DNA of 64,000 bases from Trichocoleus desertorum ATA4-8-CV12 (GCA_019358975.1 JAHHIL010000017.1:1-64000), one strand, 5' to 3'. Counted from the stretch's first letter, positions 55,204 to 63,134 are shown. Notes: generated from the letters alone by a model not told the origin. Translations and numbers: made by a program.

Positions 55204-55548
55204 CTAACCAATTGCAAACTCTGTGAATTGTCTCTTATAGGGAGCTTGAAAACCTAGAACAATATCTTGCTTGGGAACCCCCAACTCTACTAGCGAAGAT
55301 GCAATATCTTCCTCTGTACCATTCCATTGAACCCAAATCTTGCCATCTTTGATATCTAGATGTAGCACAGCTCCGTAAACGCGACGTTTATTATGCCAGC
55401 CTACATACATCAATTGGTAGTGATCGTGTTCAGTATCAAAAATTATTTGGGTTTCAACCCCATCTTCTCTATTTGTTGACGAACCCTTTTGGGCATGTTC
55501 CAGTAAAGCTTTTTGAATGTAATTTCGATATTGTTCTAGTTTTTCCAT
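55204..55548 (-). CDS. XisI-family protein
   Basis: A 114-residue protein of the family named after the fdxN-element excision controlling factor XisI. It begins MEKLEQYRNYIQKALLEHA, and the core shows YQLMYVGWHNKRRVYGAVLH, DIKDGKIWVQWNGTE and VPKQDIVLGFQAPYKR, which are family hallmarks. It overlaps the upstream xisH by 13 bp. Such pairs are very common outside heterocyst excision elements and may work as a toxin-antitoxin-like or nuclease-control pair; that role is unproven. Confidence 0.88.
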   Translation of the reverse strand: MEKLEQYRNYIQKALLEHAQKGSSTNREDGVETQIIFDTEHDHYQLMYVGWHNKRRVYGAVLHLDIKDGKIWVQWNGTEEDIASSLVELGVPKQDIVLGFQAPYKRQFTEFAIG

Positions 55549-55955
55549 GCCACGATTTCCTCCTGTTCAGCATCATAAATCAGCAGATGAATTTCACTAC
55601 CTTGAATTACGGTTTGTACAAAGGGAAGTGCAAAAAACTCATCATAAGTTTCTACTGGTACTGCTAAGTACAAAATACGTTCAGGATCATGCTCAGCTAG
55701 GGCATACCGATAGTTGATGAATTGCCCGACTGCTGTATGAAAGTCAGAGATTAGAGATGCACCCAAAAAGCTCTTCACCTCAACGGCAATTCTCTGCCCA
55801 TTCCGATCAGCAGCAATAATTTTCTCAGCCCCCAAATCTATGTACAGGTTGAGTGTTCGGCTGAGACGAATGGTTAAAGGATCATCTGTAATCTGCCAAT
55901 CAGCCTTCTGCAGAGCAACTTTAACCGCGTAATGAAAGATGTCTTTTGCTGACAT
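55536..55955 (-). CDS. XisH-family nuclease-fold protein
   Basis: A 139-residue protein starting MSAKDIFHYAVKVALQKADW. The motif YIDLGAEKIIAADRNG with IAVEVKSFLG gives Asp, then Glu-x-Lys, the PD-(D/E)xK nuclease arrangement expected for XisH. It is the first gene of a leftward pair with xisI. In heterocyst-forming cyanobacteria the namesake controls fdxN element excision; no fdxN or XisF recombinase is present here. Confidence 0.9.
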   Translation of the reverse strand: MSAKDIFHYAVKVALQKADWQITDDPLTIRLSRTLNLYIDLGAEKIIAADRNGQRIAVEVKSFLGASLISDFHTAVGQFINYRYALAEHDPERILYLAVPVETYDEFFALPFVQTVIQGSEIHLLIYDAEQEEIVAWKN

Positions 55956-56054
55956 AGCTTTTCTGAATAAGCACTTAGATCTTTCTTCAGATCCTAGTCT
56001 CTCTTAGCTCGATTCTATAAAGCTCAACGATTGTTTCACAACTAGAGGTTAACT

Positions 56055-57119
56055 ATGGTTCGTAGACCGAGTGAGAAAAACACGAAGGCGGAAATTCTTG
56101 CAGCTTTTGATGAATTACTAAAAGAGAAGAAAGTGTTGGAAACTCAAGCAGCACAGGCGACAAAAGAGCGATCGCCCGAATCAAGCCAGAAACCTGCCCT
56201 GAAAGTAACCGTCGTGCAACCAGAGTCACCGACGATGACCTCTGTGTTGGAAGGGTTGAGCAAGCTGCAGCTCAGCTTTGGTGGGGCTATCAGCGATCTA
56301 TCGGAAAAGCTGACGCTAGAAGCGGTGAAGCTACAAGAAGTACGACAGGCCATCACAACCGAAGTGCAGCAGCTAGAAACCCTTCATGGTTTACGAGCTG
56401 ATGACGCGAGTTTGGAAACGTTGATTGAGCAGTATGACACTAGCTTTAAAACCTTCAACGAAGAACTGGGTCAATGTCGCGAAACTCTAGAGCAAGAATT
56501 CTCACAGGCAAAAAAGGCTTGGGCCAAAGAACAAGAAGAACATCGCCGCACCGTGAAAGAGCGCAATGAGACGCTGACCAAAACTCGCCAACGCGATACC
56601 AAAGAGTACACCTACAACCTGACGCTGCAACGCAAGCTTGACACCGACACCTACGAGCAAGCCCAAAAAGCCCTGTGCCAGGAATTAGAAGAACTCCAGC
56701 GATCGCACGATCAACAGTGGACTGAGCGAGAAATGGCGATCGCGGAACGAGAGAAACAGTTTGCCGAGCTGAAAGCAAAGGTGGAAGGCTTCCCGAAAGA
56801 GTTGGAGTCGGCGATCAAACGCGCTAAGGAAGAAGGCAAGGGCATTGCTCATCACCAAGCCAAGGTCAAAGCAGATTTGTATGCCAAAGACGTGGAAGGG
56901 AACAAGCGCAACTATGAATTACGCATCCAATCCCTACAGGAGAACTTACAAAATCAAGAAACCCGGATTCATGCTCTCTCACAACAACTTAGTGCTGTCC
57001 TCAAACAGGTTCAGGATTTGGCAGTCAAAGCGATCGAAGGCGCAGCAAATGTTAGTTCCTTCCAAGCTATGCGCGAAATTGCGATCGAGCAAGCGAAAAC
57101 TCAGTCCAAGAACAAGTAA
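56055..57119 (+). CDS. Coiled-coil protein 2 of accessory island (paralog of 53484)
   Basis: A 354-residue protein resembling the 330-residue protein upstream: N-terminal TKAEILAAFDELLKEKK, a second block SVLEGLSKLQLSFGGAISDL, then coiled coil (about 95-330) with the matching FPKELESAIKRAKEEG and AKVKADLYAKD segments. The C-terminal tail adds about 25 residues. It is followed 123 bp later by the small pseudogene at 57243, which shares a leader sequence with coiled-coil gene 1. Function unknown. Confidence 0.8.
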   Translation: MVRRPSEKNTKAEILAAFDELLKEKKVLETQAAQATKERSPESSQKPALKVTVVQPESPTMTSVLEGLSKLQLSFGGAISDLSEKLTLEAVKLQEVRQAITTEVQQLETLHGLRADDASLETLIEQYDTSFKTFNEELGQCRETLEQEFSQAKKAWAKEQEEHRRTVKERNETLTKTRQRDTKEYTYNLTLQRKLDTDTYEQAQKALCQELEELQRSHDQQWTEREMAIAEREKQFAELKAKVEGFPKELESAIKRAKEEGKGIAHHQAKVKADLYAKDVEGNKRNYELRIQSLQENLQNQETRIHALSQQLSAVLKQVQDLAVKAIEGAANVSSFQAMREIAIEQAKTQSKNK

Positions 57120-57242
57120 CCACACCTCGACGTTCTACACCCTGCTACTGCGTTGTTTGCGATCGCTCACCAGTCAGTTTCCCGCTTCCTAACACTAGTC
57201 ACTGAGTGATTCAAGTTCTATCTTCAAACCAAGGAGTCCACG

Positions 57243-57551
57243 ATGTAACCGATTCGTCAAGGCGATGTAATTCTAGCTCCCGTTGAGTCTGCTACTGGAT
57301 TCCCGACCCAAGACAGCCAAAAACTTCCACACCTCACCCTCGCAGAAGAAGTCACCGGACACAGCCACCGAATTAGTCAAGGATAAGCCGAACTGTGCGA
57401 TCGCGAAGGTACACTATATCTCTCGATTGCCTCTGACTCCGCCACCCTCACCCACGAAGAACACAAACCCATTCAAATTCCCCAAGGTAATTGGCTTGTC
57501 CGCATTCAGCGCCAATACGAACCGGGTAATTGGAGCTATGTAGAGGATTAA
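57243..57551 (+). pseudogene. Small conserved protein inactivated by two in-frame TAA codons
   Basis: A 103-codon frame open except for TAA at codon 2 (57246-57248) and codon 48 (57384-57386). Read through, it gives PIRQGDVILAPVE, LPHLTLAEEVTGHSHRI and YEPGNWSYVED, a pattern I recognise from small cyanobacterial proteins often near DUF6745 genes (no family name recalled). Each stop is one base from a plausible sense codon (AAA to TAA, GAA to TAA). The ribosome site AAGGAG before the ATG is intact, so decay is recent, unless the stops are somehow read. Confidence 0.7.
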
Positions 57552-57632
57552 GCCGCTACTCCCCCTGATCTTTTTGTATTAGGTTAGGGGGATTTCTAAA
57601 ACTTTGGGGTTGATCAGGAGCGATCGCTAAAC

Positions 57633-58058
57633 CTAAGGCAAAATCTCAAAGCTATTACAGTGTTTCGGTCGGAATAGCCTGAAATCCCGTTGGTCTAAAG
57701 TCAGAATAGTAGTACTACTGTAGCGCTCAGCAATACTCATGACACTTGCATCTACAAAATCAATACGGCTGTCAGCATACTGAGCCAGAATTTCAGCAAC
57801 GCGGACTATATCCTGATCTGTTAAAGCTACCAAGCGAAAGCGACTTGCAGACAAGCCATTTAAAAAGCCAACTACAACGGTAGTTCCCGCATCTCGGCCC
57901 AATAGATATGCAACTTCTGCTAGGACTGTTTGAGGTAACAGCACTGATCGTTGGGTTGCATATACTGCTTTGACAGCTTCATGTCTAACGTCTGTACGAT
58001 TTAGCAAGGCAACGACAAAGCCTGTATCTGCTACTGCAATGGTTCTTTCCACGTCCAC
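57633..58058 (-). CDS. PIN-domain toxin (VapC-like)
   Basis: A 141-residue putative ribonuclease toxin. PIN acidic residues are seen in AVADTGFVVALLN, the Glu in VLAEVAYLLG, and the Asp pairs in RIDFVDASVMSIAE and LTLDQRDF. The reading frame overlaps the antitoxin gene upstream by 28 bp, the usual coupling. It would cleave RNA, often tRNA or rRNA, when released from its antitoxin. A run CCCCCT...AGGGGG stem lies between it and the small pseudogene. Confidence 0.87.
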   Translation of the reverse strand: MDVERTIAVADTGFVVALLNRTDVRHEAVKAVYATQRSVLLPQTVLAEVAYLLGRDAGTTVVVGFLNGLSASRFRLVALTDQDIVRVAEILAQYADSRIDFVDASVMSIAERYSSTTILTLDQRDFRLFRPKHCNSFEILP

Positions 58059-58303
58059 CCAGACTGTTCAGTAGTGCCTTGTTGCAAGATTTCTTCTGAC
58101 TTCGTTGCTAAATCTGGTGAACCTGCGAACAGACCAATCAGCGGATCAGGTTCATTGCTCCTCGATTTTGTAGATTGAATATCTAAGTACAAGGTCACAG
58201 CCTCATTAATGATCGCCTCTGGAGACTGACCTCTTCTACGCGCTAAGGTGACTAGCTGTTCTAGAAGACCTTGCTCTGGCTTCCAGTTGAATGCAGAATT
58301 CAT
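58031..58303 (-). CDS. Antitoxin for the PIN toxin at 57633
   Basis: A 90-residue protein with an N-terminal helical region like a ribbon-helix-helix or similar dimer domain (EQLVTLARRRGQSPEAIINE, then AVTLYLDIQ) and a flexible Pro/Asp/Ser-rich C-terminus ending WTWKEPLQ, which would wrap the toxin. It is upstream of and overlaps vapC. The antitoxin would also autoregulate the pair. The family is not named with confidence. Confidence 0.8.
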   Translation of the reverse strand: MNSAFNWKPEQGLLEQLVTLARRRGQSPEAIINEAVTLYLDIQSTKSRSNEPDPLIGLFAGSPDLATKSEEILQQGTTEQSGWTWKEPLQ

Positions 58304-58423
58304 AGTTTTTAGTTACGCAGCTGTTTTAACGCTAGGGTTTCTGACAAAGTTTGAGTTTGCAACTATTTTTACTTTCTAATTTTACAACTTTGCTTAGTGC
58401 GATCGCTCCTCTTCACCAAAGTC

Positions 58424-59173
58424 ATGACTACCAAAATCGGCAAACCCACACCCGAACAAGAAGCACTCATTCCCGTATATCGAGAAAAATGGAGAGCGAT
58501 CGCTTTATCAACAGAGAGAATTGACCGTCAGAAGGTAAGAGAAATAGTTAATCTTCTTTATACTTTCCTTGAAAAGGAAACACCTGAAATTCTTTGGCTA
58601 GATAGTCCTTATGCATTTTTGAGATATGCAGAGTTAGAAAATCTAACAGGCAACACCCTCACTAATAAAATTTTTAGACAATTGAGTATATTGCCGACGC
58701 AGCTTATCGAACAGTTGACAGATGAACTGTGGGAGAGATTATCGGAAGAACTAAACGCTCAATTAGAAGACCAGTTAGAGCTTCAGTTTAATGAGCACTT
58801 ACTAATGAAACTCCATGAGGAAGTTGATTTATACTTTCAGAAATTCAAGGATAAAATTAATTTTCGAGTAATAGGTAAACTTTTAAATCAATGCATATAT
58901 CCAGAGCGGTGGGCTTACTGTAATAGTGTTTATGAATTTTGCATTTTAGTTCTTAATTGTTTATATGATCCTGATCAATGGAATATACATCGGTTGTTGG
59001 CCGAACAGTGTGGTTGGCTTGTTCCTTTCCAAAAAGTCTGTATTGTGTGTGATCGCCCCACCAAAATTTTTTTTGATTCTGAGAATTGCTTACATGCAGA
59101 AGGAGAACCAGCAATTCAGTTTGCGGATGGTTTTAGTGTGTATGCCCATCACGGAGAACTGCTTTACTCTTAA
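58424..59173 (+). CDS. DUF6745-like protein, probably truncated
   Basis: A 249-residue protein from the ATG 58424 (MTTKIGKPTPEQEALIPVYR), chosen because the relic copy at 59860 starts the same way. The middle is helical and AT-rich, and the end reads CIVCDRPTKIFFDSENCLHA then AIQFADGFSVYAHHG, where family members that I recall continue for another 100 or more residues. The abrupt end next to a toxin-antitoxin module suggests loss of the C-terminus. Function unknown. Confidence 0.65.
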   Translation: MTTKIGKPTPEQEALIPVYREKWRAIALSTERIDRQKVREIVNLLYTFLEKETPEILWLDSPYAFLRYAELENLTGNTLTNKIFRQLSILPTQLIEQLTDELWERLSEELNAQLEDQLELQFNEHLLMKLHEEVDLYFQKFKDKINFRVIGKLLNQCIYPERWAYCNSVYEFCILVLNCLYDPDQWNIHRLLAEQCGWLVPFQKVCIVCDRPTKIFFDSENCLHAEGEPAIQFADGFSVYAHHGELLYS

Positions 59174-59211
59174 AGAATAGATTTAGTCTTTTGAAGTATG
59201 GAGATATAGCA

Positions 59212-59448
59212 ATGCCTACTAAAACAATAGATTTACAAATAGAGCAAGCTAACCTACAAGACTTACTAGCTCTTGTACAAGCTGGGACGGATGTGATTTT
59301 AACTGAAGGAACAACCCCGATCGCTCAGTTGATTGCGATCGCTTCTACAACCCCATCACGAGTTGCAGGACTACATGCTGGCTCAATGCAAATGAGTAGT
59401 GACTTTAACGAGCCTTTACCCGAAACTTTTTGGTTAGGAAACTCATGA
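59212..59448 (+). CDS. Phd/VapB-like antitoxin
   Basis: A 78-residue antitoxin from the ATG at 59212, which has GGAG 8 bases upstream; a TTG at 59191 is less likely. The N-terminal IEQANLQDLLALVQAGTDVI and TEGTTPIAQLIAI match the Phd/YefM DNA-binding fold. The C-terminus is flexible (DFNEPLPETFWLGNS). It overlaps the toxin gene by 4 bp (ATGA). Confidence 0.85.
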   Translation: MPTKTIDLQIEQANLQDLLALVQAGTDVILTEGTTPIAQLIAIASTTPSRVAGLHAGSMQMSSDFNEPLPETFWLGNS

Positions 59449-59831
59449 GGCTGTTGTTAGATACCCATACATTCATTTGGTGGGACAGTGAGCCATCCCG
59501 CCTCTCTCAGCAAGCCCTGGCAGCGATCGAGAATCCAACTAACACACTAGTACTTAGTGTTGCTAGCGTCTGGGAAATGCAAATTAAATCTCAATTGGGT
59601 AAATTACAATTCAAGCTACCGCTAGTAGAAGTAATTGAGAGCCAATGTCAGACGAATCAGATTGAAATATTACCAATCAGGCTCTCACATGTTTTAGGAA
59701 TCAATCATCTACCCACATATCACAAAGATCCATTTGATCGGCTCTTAATTGCTCAATCAATTGTTGAGGAAGCAACATTGGTGAGTGGAGACCCAATCAT
59801 CAGCCAATATTCGATTCAAATAATTTGGTAA
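59445..59831 (+). CDS. PIN-domain toxin (VapC-like)
   Basis: A 128-residue toxin from the ATG at 59445, coupled by ATGA to the antitoxin. PIN features: LLLDTHTFIWW (first Asp), SVASVWEMQIK (Glu), and KDPFDRLLIAQSIVE (Asp pair), with the late SGDPIIS. It would act as a metal-dependent RNase held in check by the Phd-like partner. The module lies between two DUF6745 copies. Confidence 0.9.
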   Translation: MRLLLDTHTFIWWDSEPSRLSQQALAAIENPTNTLVLSVASVWEMQIKSQLGKLQFKLPLVEVIESQCQTNQIEILPIRLSHVLGINHLPTYHKDPFDRLLIAQSIVEEATLVSGDPIISQYSIQIIW

Positions 59832-59859
59832 CTAGCGATCGCTTTTCCTCACTAAACTC

Positions 59860-60263
59860 ATGACTACCAAAATCAATAAACTCACGCCTGAACAAGATGC
59901 ACTCATTCCGGTATATCGAGACAAGTATAGTGCTACGCATCAAGTGTAGGACAAAGGGAGTGTGGGGGCTTCGCCCCCAGCCAGGGGTTCCACCCCTGCA
60001 CCCCGTCTTAACCTTTATCAGTACTGCTATAGCGAGTCAGCCAAGAACTAGAGGCGATCGCGATCGATGCTTGGCGCGAGTACACCTTGCTCGGTGTGGA
60101 TGCTGAGATTGATGACGAGTCAATGTTGCTGCTGAAAATGACCTGCCCCAGCACTGGCCTCACGCACGTTGCCCGTGTCCCACCTGACTTTGATTCCGCT
60201 CAAGAAGCGATTCAATGGGTGAATTGGGATATCGATCCAGCAGAAGTTGCCGTCCAAACATGA
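59860..60263 (+). pseudogene. Second DUF6745 copy, gutted and interrupted by a MITE
   Basis: The first 22 or so codons (MTTKINKLTPEQDALIPVYR, 59860 onward) match the start of the gene at 58424. After the insertion at 59926-60031 a frame runs from 60033 to the stop at 60261-60263 with LLLKMTCPSTGLTHVARVPP and AIQWVNWDIDPAEVAVQT, the C-terminal end I associate with this family. The middle is missing. It either represents a second tandem copy or preserves the C-terminus lost from the first. Confidence 0.7.
59926..60031. mobile_element. MITE-like element of 106 bp
   Basis: Imperfect terminal inverted repeats: TATAGTGCTAC at the left and GTACTGCTATA at the right (8 of 11 positions pair). The inside has two strong hairpins, GGGGGC TTC GCCCCC and AGGGGT TCC ACCCCT. 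It breaks the DUF6745 relic right after its opening codons. No transposase is encoded, so it would be moved in trans. Confidence 0.65.
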
Positions 60264-60264
60264 G

Positions 60265-60678
60265 TTATTGGTTTTCCCGCAACAGTTGATACTGCACTCG
60301 CAATTCGGGTGCTTCGGTAGCGGGCGCATCCTGAACTAATAGAGGTGTAGTTTTGACCGCTGTGCCAGAGGAGCGATCGAGAATGACATCGACGCGATCG
60401 CCCACAGTCCAGCTTCTGGGCACTGGCTCTAGGGCTAAATCAGCTTGTGGGCTAGAAGGAATGGCAGGGCTGGAGCGAGTAGACGACACGACTGGTCGGT
60501 TCGATTGTCCTACTGGAAAATCTTGGCTGATACTACGACTCTCAACACCCCGGAGTGATTCTCCTGACAGCGTAAAGTTACCTGTTGCAACTTGTCGAGG
60601 AGTTTGGGCAGAGGCCGCAGGTAGGAAGCTGAGGGTGAGTAAACCTGCTCCCAAAACGGCGAAACCTTTGGAAATCAT
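60265..60678 (-). CDS. Secreted protein of unknown function
   Basis: A 137-residue exported protein. The ATG at 60678 begins a clear signal peptide (KGFAVLGAGLLTLSFLPAA, then SAQ). The mature part is Ser/Pro/Thr-rich and has LALEPVPRSWTVGDRVDVIL and LRVQYQLLRENQ. There is no membrane segment after the signal, and the 3-prime end nearly touches the DUF6745 relic. Not recognised. Confidence 0.7.
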   Translation of the reverse strand: MISKGFAVLGAGLLTLSFLPAASAQTPRQVATGNFTLSGESLRGVESRSISQDFPVGQSNRPVVSSTRSSPAIPSSPQADLALEPVPRSWTVGDRVDVILDRSSGTAVKTTPLLVQDAPATEAPELRVQYQLLRENQ

Positions 60679-60810
60679 GAATTTTGTCTCCTGATTAGTG
60701 CTGCTACTGCTCAGGGTACGAACCAAAAAATATCCCTACGTCTCTCAGAGGAAGCAAGTCATTTTTAACTTGGCATCTACCCGAGGGAGGACTTACTCTG
60801 GCTAGAGAAT

Positions 60811-61050
60811 TTACCAGCTCGGATCGGAGAACAGTTGAATCGTCAGTTGCGATCGCCCTGGTGGTACTGCCGAGATGCAGCTACGAATGGTTTCTCCGCC
60901 TTCAATTTCCACCTCACAAGCGTGGCAAGACCCCATCAGGCAACCCGTCGGAATATCAACTCCCGCTCTGTCAGCGACTTCTAGCAAGGATTCTCCTGGT
61001 TCTGCCTCAACCGTGACATCGTCTGGTAGAAAGCGGATGCAAACACTCAT
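60811..61050 (-). CDS. 2Fe-2S ferredoxin-like protein
   Basis: A 79-residue plant-type ferredoxin domain. The ligands are in PTGCLMGSCHACEVEI (C-x4-C-x2-C) and TIRSCISAV. It is shorter than photosynthetic ferredoxins and lacks the acidic surface seen in PetF. The start is taken at 61050 (MSVCIRFLPDD). It lies upstream of the secreted gene and downstream of cobQ, all leftward. Its redox partner is unknown. Confidence 0.88.
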   Translation of the reverse strand: MSVCIRFLPDDVTVEAEPGESLLEVADRAGVDIPTGCLMGSCHACEVEIEGGETIRSCISAVPPGRSQLTIQLFSDPSW

Positions 61051-61159
61051 GACCAAACCCTAAAATAAAGCTAAATCTAACGGCATTCTGACGGGCCAAC
61101 CCTTACTGTATAGCTTAAGGACAAATGGGTACGTTGCACCCAAAGGGTTAGGGACATTT

Positions 61160-61193
61160 AGCGCACCTTGAATAGCGGGTGCGCTTATTTTTT
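61160..61193 (+). terminator. Stem-loop with T-tract on the plus strand
   Basis: AGCGCACC (61160-61167) pairs with GGTGCGCT (61178-61185), followed by TATTTTTTT on the plus strand. Neighbouring genes are on the minus strand, so as a terminator it points the wrong way; it may end an antisense transcript or be a symmetric hairpin at the 3-prime end of cobQ. Confidence 0.5.
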
Positions 61194-61206
61194 TGGTTTG
61201 TTTCTC

Positions 61207-62676
61207 TTAGGGGAGAATCGGACCTAAATCTAAATGTGACTCAACTTGGGTCGCCAGAGCATCTAAGAGGGCTTCGCGTTGTTCGCGGTAATTAGAAATT
61301 CCGGTTGGCAGAGATTTGAGACCGCGTTGCTGCCGTAGCCGATTGAGCCAAGCACGTCGCCAAGGGCCGTTGTCAAACAGGCCGTGCAGATAGGTACCCC
61401 AAACAGAAAAACTCTTATCTACCACACCTAAATTGGCATCCTCAAACAAAAGCTCTACGCTTTCTCCTTCCATCACCTGTGTCCGCCCTTGATGGATTTC
61501 ATAGCCCGAAACAGGCAACCCAGTTTGCGGATAGTTGGAGCTGACCAAACGCTGACGCGCTACTTTTTGGCCTGTAATCACCGTTCTCAGAGGCAGCAAA
61601 CCCAGTCCTTTGTAGCGGCCTTCGTGTCCTTCTAAGCCTTCTGGGTCAGCGAGAATCTTACCCAACATTTGGAAGCCACCACAAATTCCTAGCACAGTCC
61701 CGCCAGCGGCTGCATAGTTTTGAATTTCTTCCGCCATGCCAGTTTTTTGCAGCGCTAGCAGGTCAGCGATCGTGGCTTTAGATCCAGGAATAATTACCGC
61801 ATCCGGATAGCCTAAAGAATCTTTAGGACTGACATATTTCACCGAAACGGTGGATTCTGATTCCAACGGGTCGAAGTCGGTGAAGTTGGAGATCCGAGGT
61901 AAGCGAACCACGGCGATCGCGAGGTCACGATTACTCTGGCTAGTACGGCGCTCAAATAAATCTAGGGAGTCTTCTGCGGGAAAACCGGAGTCTTCCATCC
62001 AGGGAATCACGCCAATGACGGGAATGCCTGTGCGCTCTTGGAGCCAATCGATTCCGGATTGCAGGAGCGATCGCTGTCCCCGGAACTTGTTAATCACAAT
62101 GCCACGAATCAAAGCTCTTTCGTCGGGATCTAGCAGTTCCAAAGTCCCAATCACATGGGCAAAAGCCCCACCGCGCTCGATATCGACGACTAAAATGGTG
62201 GCAGCATTCAAATGTTTGGCGACCCGCATGTTGGTTAGGTCACGGTGTTTCAGGTTGATCTCTGCTGGACTTCCCGCTCCTTCACACACCAACAAGTCAA
62301 ATTCTTCGCCCAAGCGTCGCACAGATTCTTCGATCGCCTGCCAACCTACATCAAAATAATTCTCGTAATACTCGGTAGCATTGACCTTACCGACTGCCCT
62401 GCCTTTGAGAATCACCTGAGACGTCATGTCTCCTTGCGGTTTCAGCAAGATTGGGTTCATTTCAATCCGAGGTGTGACCCCTGCGGCCCAAGCTTGCACC
62501 GCTTGTGCATAGCCAATCTCTCCCCCACTCGGCGTCACATAAGAATTGAGAGCCATATTTTGGCCTTTAAAGGGCGCAACTCGCCACCCTCGGCGGCTCA
62601 GAATTCGGCACAGAGCCGCAGTTAGTAGCGATTTTCCAGCGTGGGACGTAGTGCCCACAATCATAATGGCTTTCAT
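61207..62676 (-). CDS. cobQ: Cobyric acid synthase
   Basis: Amidates four side chains of adenosylcobyrinic a,c-diamide using glutamine and ATP in (pseudo)cobalamin synthesis. The length of 489 residues is normal. The P-loop-like site is GTTSHAGKSLLTAALCRIL, and CEGAGSPAEINL is a family block. The C-terminal glutamine amidotransferase has the nucleophile Cys in LGICGGFQMLG and the His in GTYLHGLFDN. No cobalamin riboswitch is seen in the 47 bp to the next gene. Confidence 0.97.
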   Translation of the reverse strand: MKAIMIVGTTSHAGKSLLTAALCRILSRRGWRVAPFKGQNMALNSYVTPSGGEIGYAQAVQAWAAGVTPRIEMNPILLKPQGDMTSQVILKGRAVGKVNATEYYENYFDVGWQAIEESVRRLGEEFDLLVCEGAGSPAEINLKHRDLTNMRVAKHLNAATILVVDIERGGAFAHVIGTLELLDPDERALIRGIVINKFRGQRSLLQSGIDWLQERTGIPVIGVIPWMEDSGFPAEDSLDLFERRTSQSNRDLAIAVVRLPRISNFTDFDPLESESTVSVKYVSPKDSLGYPDAVIIPGSKATIADLLALQKTGMAEEIQNYAAAGGTVLGICGGFQMLGKILADPEGLEGHEGRYKGLGLLPLRTVITGQKVARQRLVSSNYPQTGLPVSGYEIHQGRTQVMEGESVELLFEDANLGVVDKSFSVWGTYLHGLFDNGPWRRAWLNRLRQQRGLKSLPTGISNYREQREALLDALATQVESHLDLGPILP

Positions 62677-62723
62677 CCGAGATCCTCGCTGGCTATCCCA
62701 TCCAAATTATTCATCAGCACCGT

Positions 62724-63134
62724 CTAGAACGGTAATCTCACCCAACGGTTCAAGGCGTTATAAAGGTGATTCCAGAACGTGGCAGCAGGCCAGATCCCTC
62801 CTTGCAACTGCCACTGCTCCACAATCTGGCGACCCAGTGGGGTGAGCCGAAAGCTATCTGTTAGACCTTGACCATCGACTTCTCGCCGCAGCACGCCTAC
62901 CTGGATCAGCCATAGCAAGGCACTCTCAGCCGTCAATTCGGGCAATGGCTGACGGGTATATTGCTGCTGCACTCCAGAATGCCCCGCGATCGCTTGCAAA
63001 GAGACACTTTGCTGGCGCATGGCCACATATAAGGAACTCCGAAACGGAGAACAACGCATGGCCCGTTTGGCCCGCTTGACTGTTCGACTGGGATATTGAA
63101 TGGTTTTAGAAAGGTTGGGATTGACTACAGTCAT
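62724..63134 (-). CDS. Npun_F0494-family protein
   Basis: A 136-residue cyanobacterial protein of unknown function. The start is the ATG at 63134 (MTVVNPNLSKTIQYPSRTVK). The N-terminal part is basic (KRAKRAMRCSPFRSSLYVAM), the middle has ESALLWLIQVGVLRREVDGQ, which looks like a winged-helix strand-turn, and the end is hydrophobic. It is probably co-transcribed with cobQ (47 bp apart). Confidence 0.8.
   Translation of the reverse strand: MTVVNPNLSKTIQYPSRTVKRAKRAMRCSPFRSSLYVAMRQQSVSLQAIAGHSGVQQQYTRQPLPELTAESALLWLIQVGVLRREVDGQGLTDSFRLTPLGRQIVEQWQLQGGIWPAATFWNHLYNALNRWVRLPF

Noticed and set aside
57283-57543. Open 86-codon frame in a different phase over the small pseudogene
   Set aside because: The conserved-looking protein is in the other frame. 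This frame is Pro/Thr/Lys-rich shadow sequence.
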